Shown here: piece after piece, positions 1 to 13,100 of the stretch
Numbering within the stretch: position 1 is the first letter of the stretch
Layout of the letters: each line of letters begins with the position of its first letter
NCBI RefSeq assembly: GCF_033958435.1
Contig: NC_134138.1
Span: forward strand, 265,957,798-266,021,797
Source of the DNA: Carettochelys insculpta
Taxonomy: Eukaryota; Chordata; Testudines; Carettochelyidae
DNA length: 64,000 nt
Direction of reading: 5' to 3'
Translations under genes and position numbers: made by a program
The notes under the pieces: generated by a model
Told to the model about the DNA's origin: nothing
Database searches by the model: none
The model's input: the letters and a program-made list of their open reading frames with translations, nothing else

Positions 1-969
1 CATGAGAACAATTTTCAAAGATGCAAGCTGGTGAATGACATATGCAATGCCGACTCCTTCTTGCTTCACCTTCCAACACCTGCACTGACCCTGTTCTGGG
101 GAGATCTGAGGGCAGATCCAGCTGGAATTGGTCAAGCTGTGCCCCTTTTTCATCTTAGAAAAGGCCCGATGCACATGCTATCAATCCATCTGTGCGGGCA
201 TTTACCCTCTCCCTTGTGTGATGGGAAGTTCTGCTGATGTTTTACTGCCATTGTTTTAATGCTTACATTAAAGAGCAACAATTTGCTGCTGCCAGTGCAT
301 CCAGGCTAGGCTGCAGGGAAGCTTTGTGTTAACCCTGAGGCGAAGCCAGCCTTGATACAGAAGTGAAGGTTGCCTCAGCAGGTGATTTGTGAAGTTGGCC
401 ATTTAAAAGCAACATGAGAAACAAATGCAGGTGACAAGTTTAGCTTGCCTGATTGAACATGCATTCCTGCTCTGAGAAGAGACTGTAAAAATAGCACCTT
501 CTTACTCCTCGGATCTACTCCTTGCTCACCGCCAGAGTCAGACTTGTCTATACTACTGACACAAGCTTTTCCTGTTTCTTACACTTGTTAGTCCTGCAGA
601 GCCAACATAGCTGAGAGAGTGACTTGAGTTCTAGACCTCCCCGTGCATCACAGAACTGGTCCATGTGCAGCCTCACTGAAGGGAATGAACCTAATCTGGC
701 CTGACAAATCTTGATTACCACTGATGGTGTATAGAAAGGAAAAGAACTGAGCTTGATTCAGAGTCCAGATTGTGAAGCCTTATCTACCCTGCACACAAGT
801 TATATTGTGACTTGCAGCGGTGCAATTTACCCTATGAAACTGAGGACATTTGATACAGAAGTCACATTCCTGGACTCCAGTGATGTCATTTCCCCCAATA
901 ACTTTTCAGGATAGCCCTGCACTGTAAGCAAAGGGATGGGCATGAGGACTCCACATGCAAACCACACAC
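1..969. other. GALNT11 last intron (partial), nothing recognised
   Basis: Intron downstream of coding exon 10. Both strands were read for the final lectin exon (third QxW repeat, stop, polyA signal) and it was not seen. No clear repeat family was recognised. Confidence 0.7.
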
Positions 970-1107
970 CCCAAATATCCACTGCTGCGACCCTCCAGAT
1001 CCATGGCATTTCATGAGACGAGGTGGATCTGATGAGCGAGTTTCTGACACATCCAAGCAGAGGAGATTACTTAAAATCAGCTCATGGTCTTCATTATAAA
1101 CCCATAT
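970..1107 (-). CDS. GALNT11: GALNT11 coding exon 10 (lectin repeat beta)
   Basis: Acceptor TTTTCCAG ends at 1108; 46 codons (520-565): [20 protein letters not shown], then [20 protein letters not shown] and QQWIFG. This is the second ricin-B repeat, with CLD and the QQW motif at 560-562. Donor GTGTGT at 969-964, phase 0. It lies about 20.5 kb from the preceding exon, the longest intron in the gene. The third lectin repeat and stop codon were not found in 1-969. Confidence 0.95.
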
Positions 1108-4100
1108 CTGGAAAACAGAGAGAAAAATGTTATGCATGAAGTGCATGCGGCTGGGAAGAACTCTCCTTGAATGGTTTAAACCCTCAGGTTAGTCGCAGAG
1201 CAGGGAGATGACACCTTTCAGAGACAGGTCCTAGTCCTGTCCTGTTAATTTCATCTTTCATCCCATCCTTCCTTGTTCACCTGCTGCGCGATCTCCTCTC
1301 ATAACTCCAGCTCCTTGTCTTTTCCTCAGTTCTCACCCTTCACTGTCTAACTCAATGAGGGGCAACCTATACTGAGATGAGGGCCCCATGAGTGGCCCTC
1401 CTTCATCTCAGTGGGCCCCAAAATTGTCATAGCCAAGATGGTCTCCCAGGGTAGCATAGTTTTGCTAACTGCACTTCTGTACCTCAAATTTGCAGGGTGT
1501 GCCAACTGATCCCTAGCAGCACTTTGGGTGCAGAGGGAGCACACACCACTCTCAACCAATGTGTACAGTCAGCACACAGCTCAGGCCATGTGCCATGATC
1601 TACCTGCATGTCTGTTTAGTAACACGGGTAAGAAAAAGCCTCTGCACGGAAACCGGAAGAATCTGTCAACCCTGTGCATAGGCAATGGTCGTGTAATGTC
1701 TCATGGGTCACACACACAATCCCAATGAGGCTGCATTTGCCCACCACTGATCTAATTCCTTCCAAGAATTCTCCCCTTGGGCAGGCGCACAACCATGGGC
1801 TCTCTGTGGCTGGTTTCTTTGAGCCTGCTGCAATCTGGCATTTTTAAAAGTAGGTCTTTTTCCCCTGAAAGATGCCAAATTCTACTGCTCTCAGCCTGTG
1901 CAAAATCAGAGGGGCAGCTGGGCTCAGAGAACAAGGCAGAAGCCCCTGGCTGAGAAGCTGCCATCTGCCCTCTCAGATCGCCATGCATTTAACTTCAATG
2001 CAAAGTAGTAAGACAATAGCCACTCCAGGCTCTCTGACCCACCGAGTCATGTAAGCAAAAACCTAAATTTGCTTAGTGAAGGAAGACCCATCAGGCATAA
2101 GGAAGAGCGGAGGGGATTCTGAAACTACACCAGTCTAGACCACGGGGTGGAAGGCTGGGAAAGCAGTGACAAGTGCCCCATTAGTACAATCGTGGGACTG
2201 AAATTACACCATCTAATGTGTTCCAATCAGGCAGTTCAGGACACGGTTAATGCTGATGAGGAGCAGTGTCAGGGACATCCACGGGTGGGAAACCAAATAA
2301 AGCAGCATACAATGGGAGTGAGCTCAGCAGTCACGAGTCCCCAGAGTGACCCTGGAGAGTCCCACTAGGCCACTCAGCTTTGGGGTCTGTTGCATCTGCT
2401 GAGATGCTTGCAGCCTTTCAGCTCAGGCAGGAGATGGTCTCTGTGGGCAGTGATGTTAATTGTTCTGTGGCCCAGAGGGGCTGAAGCTCCTGCATGCAAA
2501 CTGATTTAGGGCTGACATTCTTCCGGAACAATCTGGGGCTGTGCTAAGCATTACCGTCCTCTGAGAGCAAATGCTTTGCTCGTGCTGGTTGAGGTGTTTC
2601 TTGAGAACAGCGGCTGACTGCTGCAACATGCTGTAGCCCATGTAATCCCCATATCCACTGTGGGATGATTGCTAGGTTTTGTACACAGTGTGCCTTGTGA
2701 GCTCGCATTTGAAAAGTCAGAAATTGCTAAGTAGTAGTGCCCTGATAAAACGTGTGTATCCACTATGTGTTTGTTAATGAAACCTGATGAGTCTGGGACA
2801 CATCCACAGCCTGGCTCCTCAGAAATAACAAAGGCCTTGCCACCTGGCATCCAAATAAAGTCACGTACACAGGCCTGCAACAGCAACGAAGGGTCCTGTG
2901 GCACCTTACAGACGAACAGAAAAGTTCTGAGCATGAGCTTTTGTGAGCACAGCCTCAATTCATCAGATGCTGGTCTTGGAAATCTGCAGGGCTGGATGAA
3001 GTGAGTCTGTGCTCATAAAAGCTCATGCTCAAAACTTTTCTGTTCGTCTGTAAGGTGCCACAGGACCCTTCGTTGCTGTTACAGATCCAGACTAACATGG
3101 CTACCCCTCCGATACTATACACAGGCCTGTGAGCCAGGAATTTACAAGTCACCTGAGGTACATTTTGCATCTCTCACATTCACAGGAGACTGCTTTGGCC
3201 ACACCTCAGCAGATGGGGTGGAGGGGGCTTAAGGAGAGGAAGTGGCGGGTTTATAGTAGGAGACAATGGCTTCTTCACTTCATTGCTACCACAACAAACT
3301 GGCTTGAGTTTGAACAAGGGTAGATTGGTCCAAGGCTGGGAAGAGAATTCAGCCTGTGTTGCTGGCTTCAAATTTCAATTAGCTTGCTCAAGCTTATAAA
3401 TTAGTGATTTTTTTTATTTCTTTGTGCAATCAATTTTGAGGCTTTATTTCTTACTACAGTGAACTCTTGCTCAACCAGTATTTGCATAACCAGCACTCTC
3501 AAATAGCTGGCATAACGCAGAGCGGAGTAGCTCTGGTTGAGTGGGGGGCAGAACAAGGCGAGAGCAGAGGGTCTTGCAAGCAGCACTCACAGGCAGCAGG
3601 CTCCTGTGCTCGTACCATCCCCCTCCCCTGGCAGAAGCTACAAGCTACATTGTACTAAGCTGGCAGCAATACAATCTCATTGGTTTAGTTGGCAGTGGCT
3701 CTCCTAGAGAGACATTTAGCTGGTAACTGACAAACCTCACATCTTGGCATCCTGTTCCCTAAAGAAACTAAAACCAGACACGCTCAATCTAGCCCCATTA
3801 ATCATGTAGTTAGCTAACAATTTAACTAGATAACAGGCACTGCCTCTCTCCTCTGAACCCCATGCCTGCTTGCTTCCAGCATGGGCTCTGCAGAAAGCCA
3901 CCTGCTGTTAAAGGGGAAAGCTGAGTGCTGGGGGGGCCCACTCTGGAGCCAGCCTCAGCTCCCCCCCTGCAGTCCCACCCCCACACTCTCCCCCATCGAG
4001 CTCCATCTTGGAGGGTTTCTCAGAGCTGTGGGGCTGGGAGATGGCAGCTTCAGCCTCTTCCTGCCCAGGCCCACGCCCCAGCCCATGACAGTACTACAAC

Positions 4101-7100
4101 CCAGCACAGAACCAGGGAGAAAATTACAGATGGCCGGAGCTGAGGTTTGTGTACAGAGCGTGAGCAATGCCCCACCCTGCTGGGGGGGCAGGGGGAGGGG
4201 GGTGTCCCCCTGCTCAGCACTGCCCTGTGTCCAGCCCTGCTGCGTGTGGGGCAGAGGGCAGGCTCCTCCGCGCTCCTGGCCAGGGTGAGTACTACATGCT
4301 CTCTTATCCAGAATACTGATTATCCAGCAACTTCCTGGTCCCATGGATGCCGGGTAATGAAGCATTTACTGGAGTAGTTAAAAACCTCTTGCTACAAATG
4401 CATTTTTACTCTAACACAGTGAGCTTTGCCTGAGGTATCTGGGGAAGCTGTGCGGGGTAACAGTGGCACATGTGCACTTATGGCTAAAGTGATAGAGCAT
4501 TCATTTTCCAACCTGTGCTTGGGCCCCTGGGGTTTGAGGCAGCCGCTGGCAGGGGACTGGTAGGTCTCTCCCTGTATACAGTTCATGAGTGGCTGTGCCA
4601 GCAGCCAGGTTACTTTGGTGTGCTAATGGCTGTGTGACAGCAAAGCCTGGAGGGGCTGGTTTCACTAGCAGATCAGCCTATGAGAGATTCTGAGCCAGAG
4701 GTAAAAGGGTACAGCCCTTCCACAGGCGTGATTGTCTCCTGGTGGCTGCCACAGCCATTTTACCCAGGATGTTTCCATCCTAGAGAATAATGCAGTTTCG
4801 CGCCTATAGAGGTGGGGGCATGGTGGTGCTTGGTGTCAGTCCCTGCCTCAATCTATACCAAGAGGGTGGGCAAAAGGGTGTGGTGTTATGGCCACTCCAC
4901 ACCTGGGGAGGCGCAGTAGAAGGTGCTGAAAAGCTGTAGGTGAGGTCACCTGCAGTGCCAGCACAGAGACTGAATCACATGCTCCTTAAACCTAGACCAC
5001 GGCATTAGCCAGAGACTCAACCTTCTGCCAATGAGTTTTTCACAACACTTACCAATACATACAGAGCGCCCACTACTCTTCCTGTTTCAGGCCTTAGCAC
5101 TTGTAGATGTAAGGAATGTGCCAGTAGGAACGCAATGCTGCTGAAGACTGGGAGGAATGTGTCTCCCAGAGACCATTTCCATGGGAATGTAAAGGTGTGC
5201 ATATGTGATATCTTGCAAACAAAGCCTGATGGGTAGCAAGGAAGCAAGAAGATTTTTCTCTATTGTAAACAATCACAATTTATGCTAACACTCAGGGTAA
5301 GAACTGTGCAATCTCACCAATGCTCCAAGTTGCGGTGGGGGACATGGCAGTCATCATAGACATGGGTTGTACAGGGCTCCGCTGGTCTAAAGCATTGTAA
5401 AGCAGACGAGATGGGGCACTGGTTGAACCAGCTAGCTGAGTGCCTTGGCCCTACAGCTGAAAGCCTGGTTTGACTAGTCCTCCCTGCCTGTTAAAAGACA
5501 GAGCTGGATAGTAGTGTTTGTATTTTTCAATAAGACTCTACTCTGGTAGACCCTGGGAGCTGATGTTACAGAGCAGCAGCTGAGGTCACTAAGAACTGAA
5601 ATCACAAGGTTTTTTTGTCTCTGGCCAAACCCACAGCAGACAGTGTGACCGGCGGCCAGCCCATAGGAAGCGCAGCAGATCCATGGACAGTGCGACCAGC
5701 GAGCAGGAGGAACAGCAAGCAGGCGGCTGGTGGCGGGAAGCTGCAGGCAAGTGAACAGCTAGCACCGCCGTGGCACTGTATCTGTGGGCTCTGGGTCCTG
5801 GACTGCACCATGGGGGGCGGGGGGGTAAAGACAAAGAGCCCTCAGCAAGACACTTGGTTCTATAAATTATTGGGATGGTACTTTGTTAATGGAGTGTCTC
5901 TCCTTTGTTTAGATATATTGCATGTGTCACTGTGTAAACCTGGCTTAGGCTATTGTTATTAAACAAGCTGGTTCTATCTCAGACTCTGTGCTTGCGAGAG
6001 GGGACGAACGGCCTTACAGGCACACAGCAGGTGGAGTGAGATTGTCACTGGAGGGGGGCTCGAGCTGGTTGATTGCATCATTGCCAGAAGACCCCTAGGA
6101 ACTGAAGCCGGACTTTTGGAAGGTACTGACATCCTTTTGCAGCCACAGTAGGAGGAGAACCTCTTAATCCCCCGCCCAGTCCCACCCCGTTTGGTGATAT
6201 TCGGTAGGATTAGTATGTTCGCTCTCGTATCCCTCTGCCTGGTGTGCCTCTTCATGACGTGTGCTACTGTAGTTCCCTCTGTTTCAGGATGGTCGTGCCT
6301 TTCACTCCACTCCACTGCCTGCTCAGCACAGGCCACAGTTACTTATTCTTGTATATTACATCTCAGAGCCAATTCATGTGCTAGTTTGTTGTCAGAGGGG
6401 GGCCTTCCTGCTCCCTCACTGGGAATTGCTGGTTCACGCTTATGGAGCACGGCTACTGAGCTGTTCATTTAGCTTCCAGTTGGTTCTGCCCAGTGAAATC
6501 CACCTAGGGAGGCTGGCTGAATACATGTGACAGCCGTACAGGTGTCTCCACTGTGCACATTTAGTCTGAGCAGCCTACAGGACTTTGCTGAATTAATTTG
6601 TGTTTGAGCTGTTATAAAGCTTCAGAAAATATCCAAATGGGATTCAAAATGTCTAAGTGGGTGTGATGCTGCCAAGCCAGCTTTTGCTTAGGCTGATGGC
6701 ACAAGCGCTGACAAACTCAGACTGTGTCTATGCTACAAACTAAAATCAACTTTATTAAAATTGATTTTTTGTTCACACTGGGGTTTATAAATTTGAATTT
6801 GAGCATCCTCACATGCTCCCCACAAATTCGACTTACTGCTGCCACACATCATCCAGCACTGTATTGTAGGGGCCTATCCCACAGGTCCCTGAGCCCCATA
6901 GCATTCTGGGTATTTTCACTGGTGCAGCATGGGGAAAAAATGTCCTGCAAGTGGCTTTGCGTATCTGACATCTTCCTACATTTTGCTTCCCTCATTACTC
7001 TGCCATGTTAAACAAATATCCCTTTTTGCAGGCAGAATCTTGCTTGTCTAAGTGATTTGCTTTTCATAAGGGGGGGAAGGGTAGCAAAGCAGTTAGTGCA

Positions 7101-10100
7101 TTCTCCTGCTGACCGCAAAGCTGTGAGTCCAATCCCTGATTGGGCCATTTAGGGACATGGGGCAAATAGATATAAACAAAAATCTGTCTGGGATGGTGAT
7201 AGTTCCTGCTGTAAGTGCCAGGGGCTGGACTCAATGGACAAAGCATGAAGGAAGTGGATAGGAAGGGTCAGAAAAAAGATTTCAGGCTTCCCAACCAACA
7301 GGTTTTTCACAATGGGATGCAAAAGCAATGGAGCTCATGCAGAAGTGGAGGGGCTGAGGACAGAAATGCGTGCTGCAGCTTTGCAATTTGCCCTGAATGG
7401 GAGGGCGCTCAGAGCTTTTCTGTGCTACAAACAACCTCAAGAATAAACTGTGACTTAGGGCAGATCTAAACAACAGCTGTGTAAGATTAAGGCTTGGATC
7501 TGGATTTAAACCACCTGGCAAAGATGATCCTCAGAACAAGAATGTTCTCTCAAAGGTCAGTACATACAGGCATTACATGGAAAATGTGAATGGCTCATTA
7601 AAACAGTTTGGTTCCTTTGGTTGCTCCAAGCCTTACTTGGCTAACTGTGGTAGAGTGAGTACAATGACTTCAATGGCCTTTGGATCTGGAGTTAAACCTC
7701 GTGGCAAAGAAGATCCCATAATTTTCTCTCAAAGGCCAAGGCACATGGGTATTACACAGAAAATGCAAATGGCTCACTAAAACAGTTATGGTTCCGTTTC
7801 TGGCAAAGGCCAGCCACTAGAGTGACAAAGCTTCTTCCTCCCTGGAGAGAGTATTTCCAATGTTTTTCATCAGGAGGTCTTCCCACTCCACATCATTGAT
7901 CTGGAATGGATTAACCCATAACACGGACAAGAAATTTGGCCTGAGCCAAAGTCCATTGAAATGAATGGGATTATGGTTCCTTTACTTGCTCCAAGCCTTA
8001 CTTGGCTAATTGTGGTAATTGTAGAGCTAATACATTGACTTCACTGGCCTTTGCATCAAGCCCTCTCAATTTTTAATGGCACTTCCTATCTGCCAAGGGA
8101 GCCATCCCCCTGGTCAGCTGCAAGGCTCCCAAATAGCAGCCAGCCCCGGAATAGCTTAGCCACTGAGGGAGACTCCCACCCCCGGTCAACTGCAAGGCGC
8201 CTGAGTAGCTGCCAGCCAGTCCCTGATTATCTTATCTGGCAAGGGAGAGACGCCCCCCCGGTCAGCTGCAAGGCCCCCAAATAGTAGCCAACCCCCAACT
8301 ATCTTAGCTGCCGAGGGAGACATCCTCCTGGTTGGCAGCAAGGCCCTGGAATAGCTGCCAGCCAGCCCCCAAGCATCTTATCTGTCAAGAGAGCCATCCC
8401 CCGGCTGGCTCCAGGACCCTCACCATGCGCAAGCTGCCTGGCAGCATATTCAGCACATCCGTTTACAGGTTCAGGATCAGGCCTGGGGCTGGGCGCAGGA
8501 CAGTTTCAGACTGTGTGGAGCTGCTGGGGGAGGGAAGTGAGGGGATGTGGGAGGCAGGACAAAATGTAAATGGCTGAAAACAAGTTTCGCAGCCTCTCAC
8601 ACAAGCATGACCCCCCACCACCCTCAGCCTAGCTGCCATGTGGTCCCAAGGGGAGGGCGGGGGTGGGAAAGACAGCTAGCAAAGGTAGACCCAGAACTAC
8701 AGCCCTCACAACGGCACTACAAGCAAAGAAAGGAGTTTTTCAACCTCTCAGACAAGCACAGCTCTACAGCCATGGGCTTTCTATTGCCTAATTTCTGCAC
8801 ACCTTGGAGCAGTGGAGATGGAAGAGGCCAGAGCCGAGAGCTGTGGGCCACATATGGGACATTTCTGGCGGCTAATGAATTCGATTTAAAGACATGGCAC
8901 TTCCACACTACCCTTCATTCAGAATGTTAGATTAGACCTGAACGCTACACCCGTCAGGTTCTGATGCTATTATATCAAATAATATATCGATTTTAGTGCT
9001 CCACAAATTGAGCTACTGGTATTTATAGTGCAGCCAGGCACTTGGTACAATCAAGCTGAATGGCTTAAATTTGATTTTATCACGTAGTGTAGCTGCAGCT
9101 TCAGGGATGGAGATGAGACCAGGTCACCCATATTAGGTTGCACAAATCAGACCGTAGTCATAAGGGATTTAGTGGTTAAATGCTGAGATGCATGTAAATC
9201 GCCACATACGTGACTCACACTGGCATTGTTTACTTGCTGTGCTACAAAAAAAAATGTCCCGTTTGCTGTGACATTCAGGCATAGAAAGCAATGTCTCCCC
9301 CCCCCCGGCTAATCCAGCTCTATAAACATTAGCTGGCCCATCAAGTCCTATTGCAATACAAAGTCCTGATTAATGATACGCTTGCATCTGGGGTGTGCTT
9401 CAGTCAAGGAAGCTCATCCTGTAGATTTACAAGCTGAATGAAGCCCTGGGAAAAACCTTCCACCTTTTTTTTACAGTTTGAAATCTGACAGATTCTAAAA
9501 GCCGAGTGCCCCGCCGCTACCTCCTCGATCTGGCCTAAACCATTTTGACAACTAACTACAGCTCTGCCAGCGTGAGCGTGTATATGGTAACGCTTCCTTG
9601 TATATGTTTGCTTGCTTTAACCTGCAAATCACTTAATCCTCTTCCCTAATTAAGAGCACTGCCGCGTGAGAGCTGGGGTCCCAACTGACCTGGGGCAAGT
9701 GATCAGCGTTCTGTGAGCGGAAGCAACCAGCATGTGGTGCGATTTTGGTGTAAATGACCATTTATCACGAAGTGAAGTTTGTCTGTGTGACAAGATGTGC
9801 TGGAGAGCTCAAGGGGGCACTGTGGCAGGCGTTCATGTTTCCTACCAGCTTGGTGCAATCTAACCACAGAACACACTGGGGGTTTGGGGTGTCTGCTCTG
9901 TTTCTAACAGCATCTCAGAGCACAGACACTTAGTCATCCACCTCTCTAAACAGCAGGAGACATGGTGCTCAATGGCATCCTGCCCCCTGCAGTTATGCTA
10001 CCATGTTCTTCCAGTGATACTTCACTGTAGGATTTTCATTGTATTTAGGGGCACTACAGTAGCAGCCAGGAGGCCCCACAATTTACCTCCTGTTAGGCAA

Positions 10101-13100
10101 CATACGTACGTCTGTGGACATGCACAGAAAGGGAAGGGCCTTTACAAGGCTCAGAGCGACAAGGGACATGTCAATAACAGGGGCAGGCGCACAGAAAGAT
10201 TAAAGTACTTACTCCTGAGTCCTGTTTGCGTTCCAGTGTCTACGCTTACTCAGTGCCTAAATGTTTGGGGTTAACATTCCCTTGGCACCTCTGAGCTTGC
10301 ACACTGCTGCCTTCCCACTGCCAACCTGTGTCAGGCCAGAGGCCCCCAAACTACAGGATACAGACCCCTAGAAGAATATTCAAAGGCAGCAGGGAAGGCT
10401 GGGGCCAGCCCCTCGGGGGAAGAAACCATCTCCCAGTTCCACCTCCCAGCTGCAAGCCCAGCACCCATCCCCAGCCTTAACTCCACCCATGGCAATGGGC
10501 CTGGCTAACTACCACCACACATGCTGACCCCTGACAGCCCCAGATCCCTGCCTTGCCTTCAGCCCTCTTAGCCCATCCATGTGCCACCTGCAGGGGCCAC
10601 TGGTGCAGTTGAAAACAGACCCCACATGCTGACTCCTAGCCACAGGGGGTTCCACAAGCTGCCCCACCCTAAATGCCAACTGCACAGTTCCCAGTGGCTG
10701 GGGGGGGGGCGGGGGGAATCTCTGGGGGGATGGCACCTCTGGATGGAGGCAGAGTTGTGAGCCCTACCATGGAGGGCCATGCAGGCTGCTTCATGGGAGC
10801 TGCCTCAGGTCAGCACTGCTCAGCACTTGCACCCCAACCCCCTGCACCCAGATGCTCTCCTGGGGCCCACATCCCCCCTCCTGTACCTCTTGCCTCAACA
10901 CTGAGCTGTCTGCTGCACCCAGACCCCACCCTCATCCCAGACCCAAGTCTCTGCCTGCACCAAAACTCCCTCCTGGACCCCTGTCCTGCACCACAACTCC
11001 AGCAAGGAAACCCCCCACCCCCACCCCCACCCCCACCCCAGCCCTCAACCACTCCAGCTGATGCGCACATCCAGACCTCCTGCCCTAGTCCCATGCTAAT
11101 GAGCAAGGCTCAGGGAGAGCCAGCAGTAACAGGTGGTGGGACTGGAGGCGTTGGGGGGTGGGGGGTATACCTTGGGGAAGAGAGCAAAGCAAGGGTGTTC
11201 ACTTTGCTGCAAACTGAAAAACTGGCAAACTAATTCCATGCCCTGGACTGGGGGGTGGGGTATGGATGGGGTAAGTGGGGTTACTGAAAAGTGCAGGGAC
11301 CACATGCCAGGATGAGTCACAAACCAGCTACAAGAAATTCTGTCATCTAAGTCATGGGTGGGGCACCTTCGGACAGGCATATGCACAGGTCACCTACTAC
11401 TTGTGACCCTCACCTGAAGTCTCACTAACTGATCACAGGGGGACCTGCCCTTCTAACACTTATGTAGCAGCTAGGGTACCCCCCCCACCCCGCAGCTTCA
11501 GCACCTCTCTCCACCTCCTGAGGTGGGAGATGGAGTTTAGCAGGGCTCTACCAGCTCACCATTCCCATCCTACTAGGCTAAGTGCTAGTCTGGTGATGCT
11601 GTCCCTCAGTCACACCTGGTGACTTGGTCTACGTTAACTCACATAGCAAGTGAGCCCAGCAGAGTAAATCTATTGCCTAGTGGTTAGGGGCAGTGGTCTC
11701 TGTAAGCTGAGTGCTTGGGCAGCCACACAGGAGAGTCAAATGCCACCCAGCTGATTAGCAGAGCATCCACAGTCAGCAGCTTGTTTCTCTTAGTTGGTCC
11801 CATTCACACATGCCTCAGGGCGCATAAAACTTATTCCACATGTAGAGGGAAAAATTTAGAGGGAACAGTAGTTAGGCAGGAGACACTCTGAAAGGTGCCA
11901 GATCCCAGTTCAAAATCTCTTTGCCACCATTGGATGGGAGCAGCAAAGGCGGCTCCTGTGCTTGGTGAGTGGCTAGGCTACAGGTTCTAAGCAGAAACAC
12001 CCTCAAGCTTGTGCTGGTATCCTGCTCCCACGTCAGGCAGACAAACATCTGCTTCCTCTGACTTGCTAGCAGCACCAACCGCAGCTTTCTTTCTGTGAGG
12101 GGGTGAAGTTTAGCCTATACCACTCTTTTCAGCATCACCCATTGGCTAGTTTAGGCAGCCCCCCTTCCATCACAGCTTGGCTTTGGGGACTCCCGTCTAA
12201 GCTGTCTCTTCCCCCTCTACCCTAACTTATGGTTGGCCCTGCAACACCTAAGCCCTGTCCACTGCCCTAGGGGGAGACTGTGCAGTAACAGGAAATGGAC
12301 CCAGGCCCGCTGAATCTCAGTTGAGTGCCTCAGGCATAAGGCCATTCCTTAGGGCTTGTGCACTGCCCTCCAGCTTACCTCTGACCCAAGGCAATTCATG
12401 TTGAGATGTGTTTAAAACCACACACACACACCCCTGCTTGAAGCCCAGCTGTCCTGCAGAAAGCTCCCTCTGCCTAGTCAGAGAGTTCGTTAACAGCCTG
12501 AGGAAAATGCTGCTCCAACCATGCTGGTCCCATGGAAACAATCCCACCCTCCAACCACCTTTAGGGGCAGATAACAGTAGATGGCTTTTTGGTGTCTGTT
12601 TCCTCCACCGTGGGAAGGAACAAATGTACACACCAAGGCAGGACCTCAGCCTTCAGGAGACTCAGCTGTACACAGTGCTGGGAAGTAGCTGAAGACTTCA
12701 TCTGTGAAGACTTGAGACAAATGGAAAAATTAGAAGGGACACTGATGTGCAGAATACATTTTGTGATGTGCACCAAGACACCTGTGGATGTCCACCATCA
12801 GTAGAAACATGCTGCCAGCAGAGGATACTCTGCTGATCAGCAGAGCGCTATCTGAATCACTCCTCGTGGCTACCCAAGTGCACAGCTTACAGGGGACTCT
12901 GCTTAAAGATCCTGGCATCCCAAAAAATTTAGGTGCTTAACTCAAATCCATTTTCACATGAGTCAGATAGCTAAATACCTTTGAGAATCTGGCTCACAGT
13001 CTTCCACCATGAATACCTGAGATCACTTCTTGATGGTTCTAAGGACAACTTTTGCTGGAGAGGCTCTTGGAGACACTGCTAACAACTTCCTTTTTCTTAG

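Larger units (their letters stand above)
6719..9097. mobile_element. composite TIR element with nested repeats
   Basis: The left end (CTGTGTCTATGCTACAAACT then AAAATCAA) and the reverse complement of the right end (CTGCAGCTACACTACGTGAT then AAAATCAA) are recognisably related, suggesting one old 2.4-kb TIR element. It encloses a SINE (7071-7245), a tandem duplication (7490-8060) and a minisatellite (8086-8420). No transposase open frame. Ends are inferred. Confidence 0.4.

Noticed and set aside
2930..2971. Reading the hammerhead-like repeats as an ordinary hammerhead with its own stem III hairpin
   Set aside because: No complementary pair follows GAAA at the right place in any copy; only the palindromic AGCU remains, so an intermolecular stem III is the only reading that fits.
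3881..4365. 135-136-codon open frames on both strands
   Set aside because: Inside the GC-rich interior of a pogo-like element, open in three frames, no recognisable protein.
10673..11233. 186-codon open frame, the longest on the plus strand
   Set aside because: Driven by C-rich repeats and a CCCCCA run; no domain, no splice or start context.
11655..11740. Possible tRNA gene or SINE head (TAGTGGTTAGGGGCAGTGG)
   Set aside because: A-box-like words are present but no proper B box or cloverleaf; could equally be a worn MIR.
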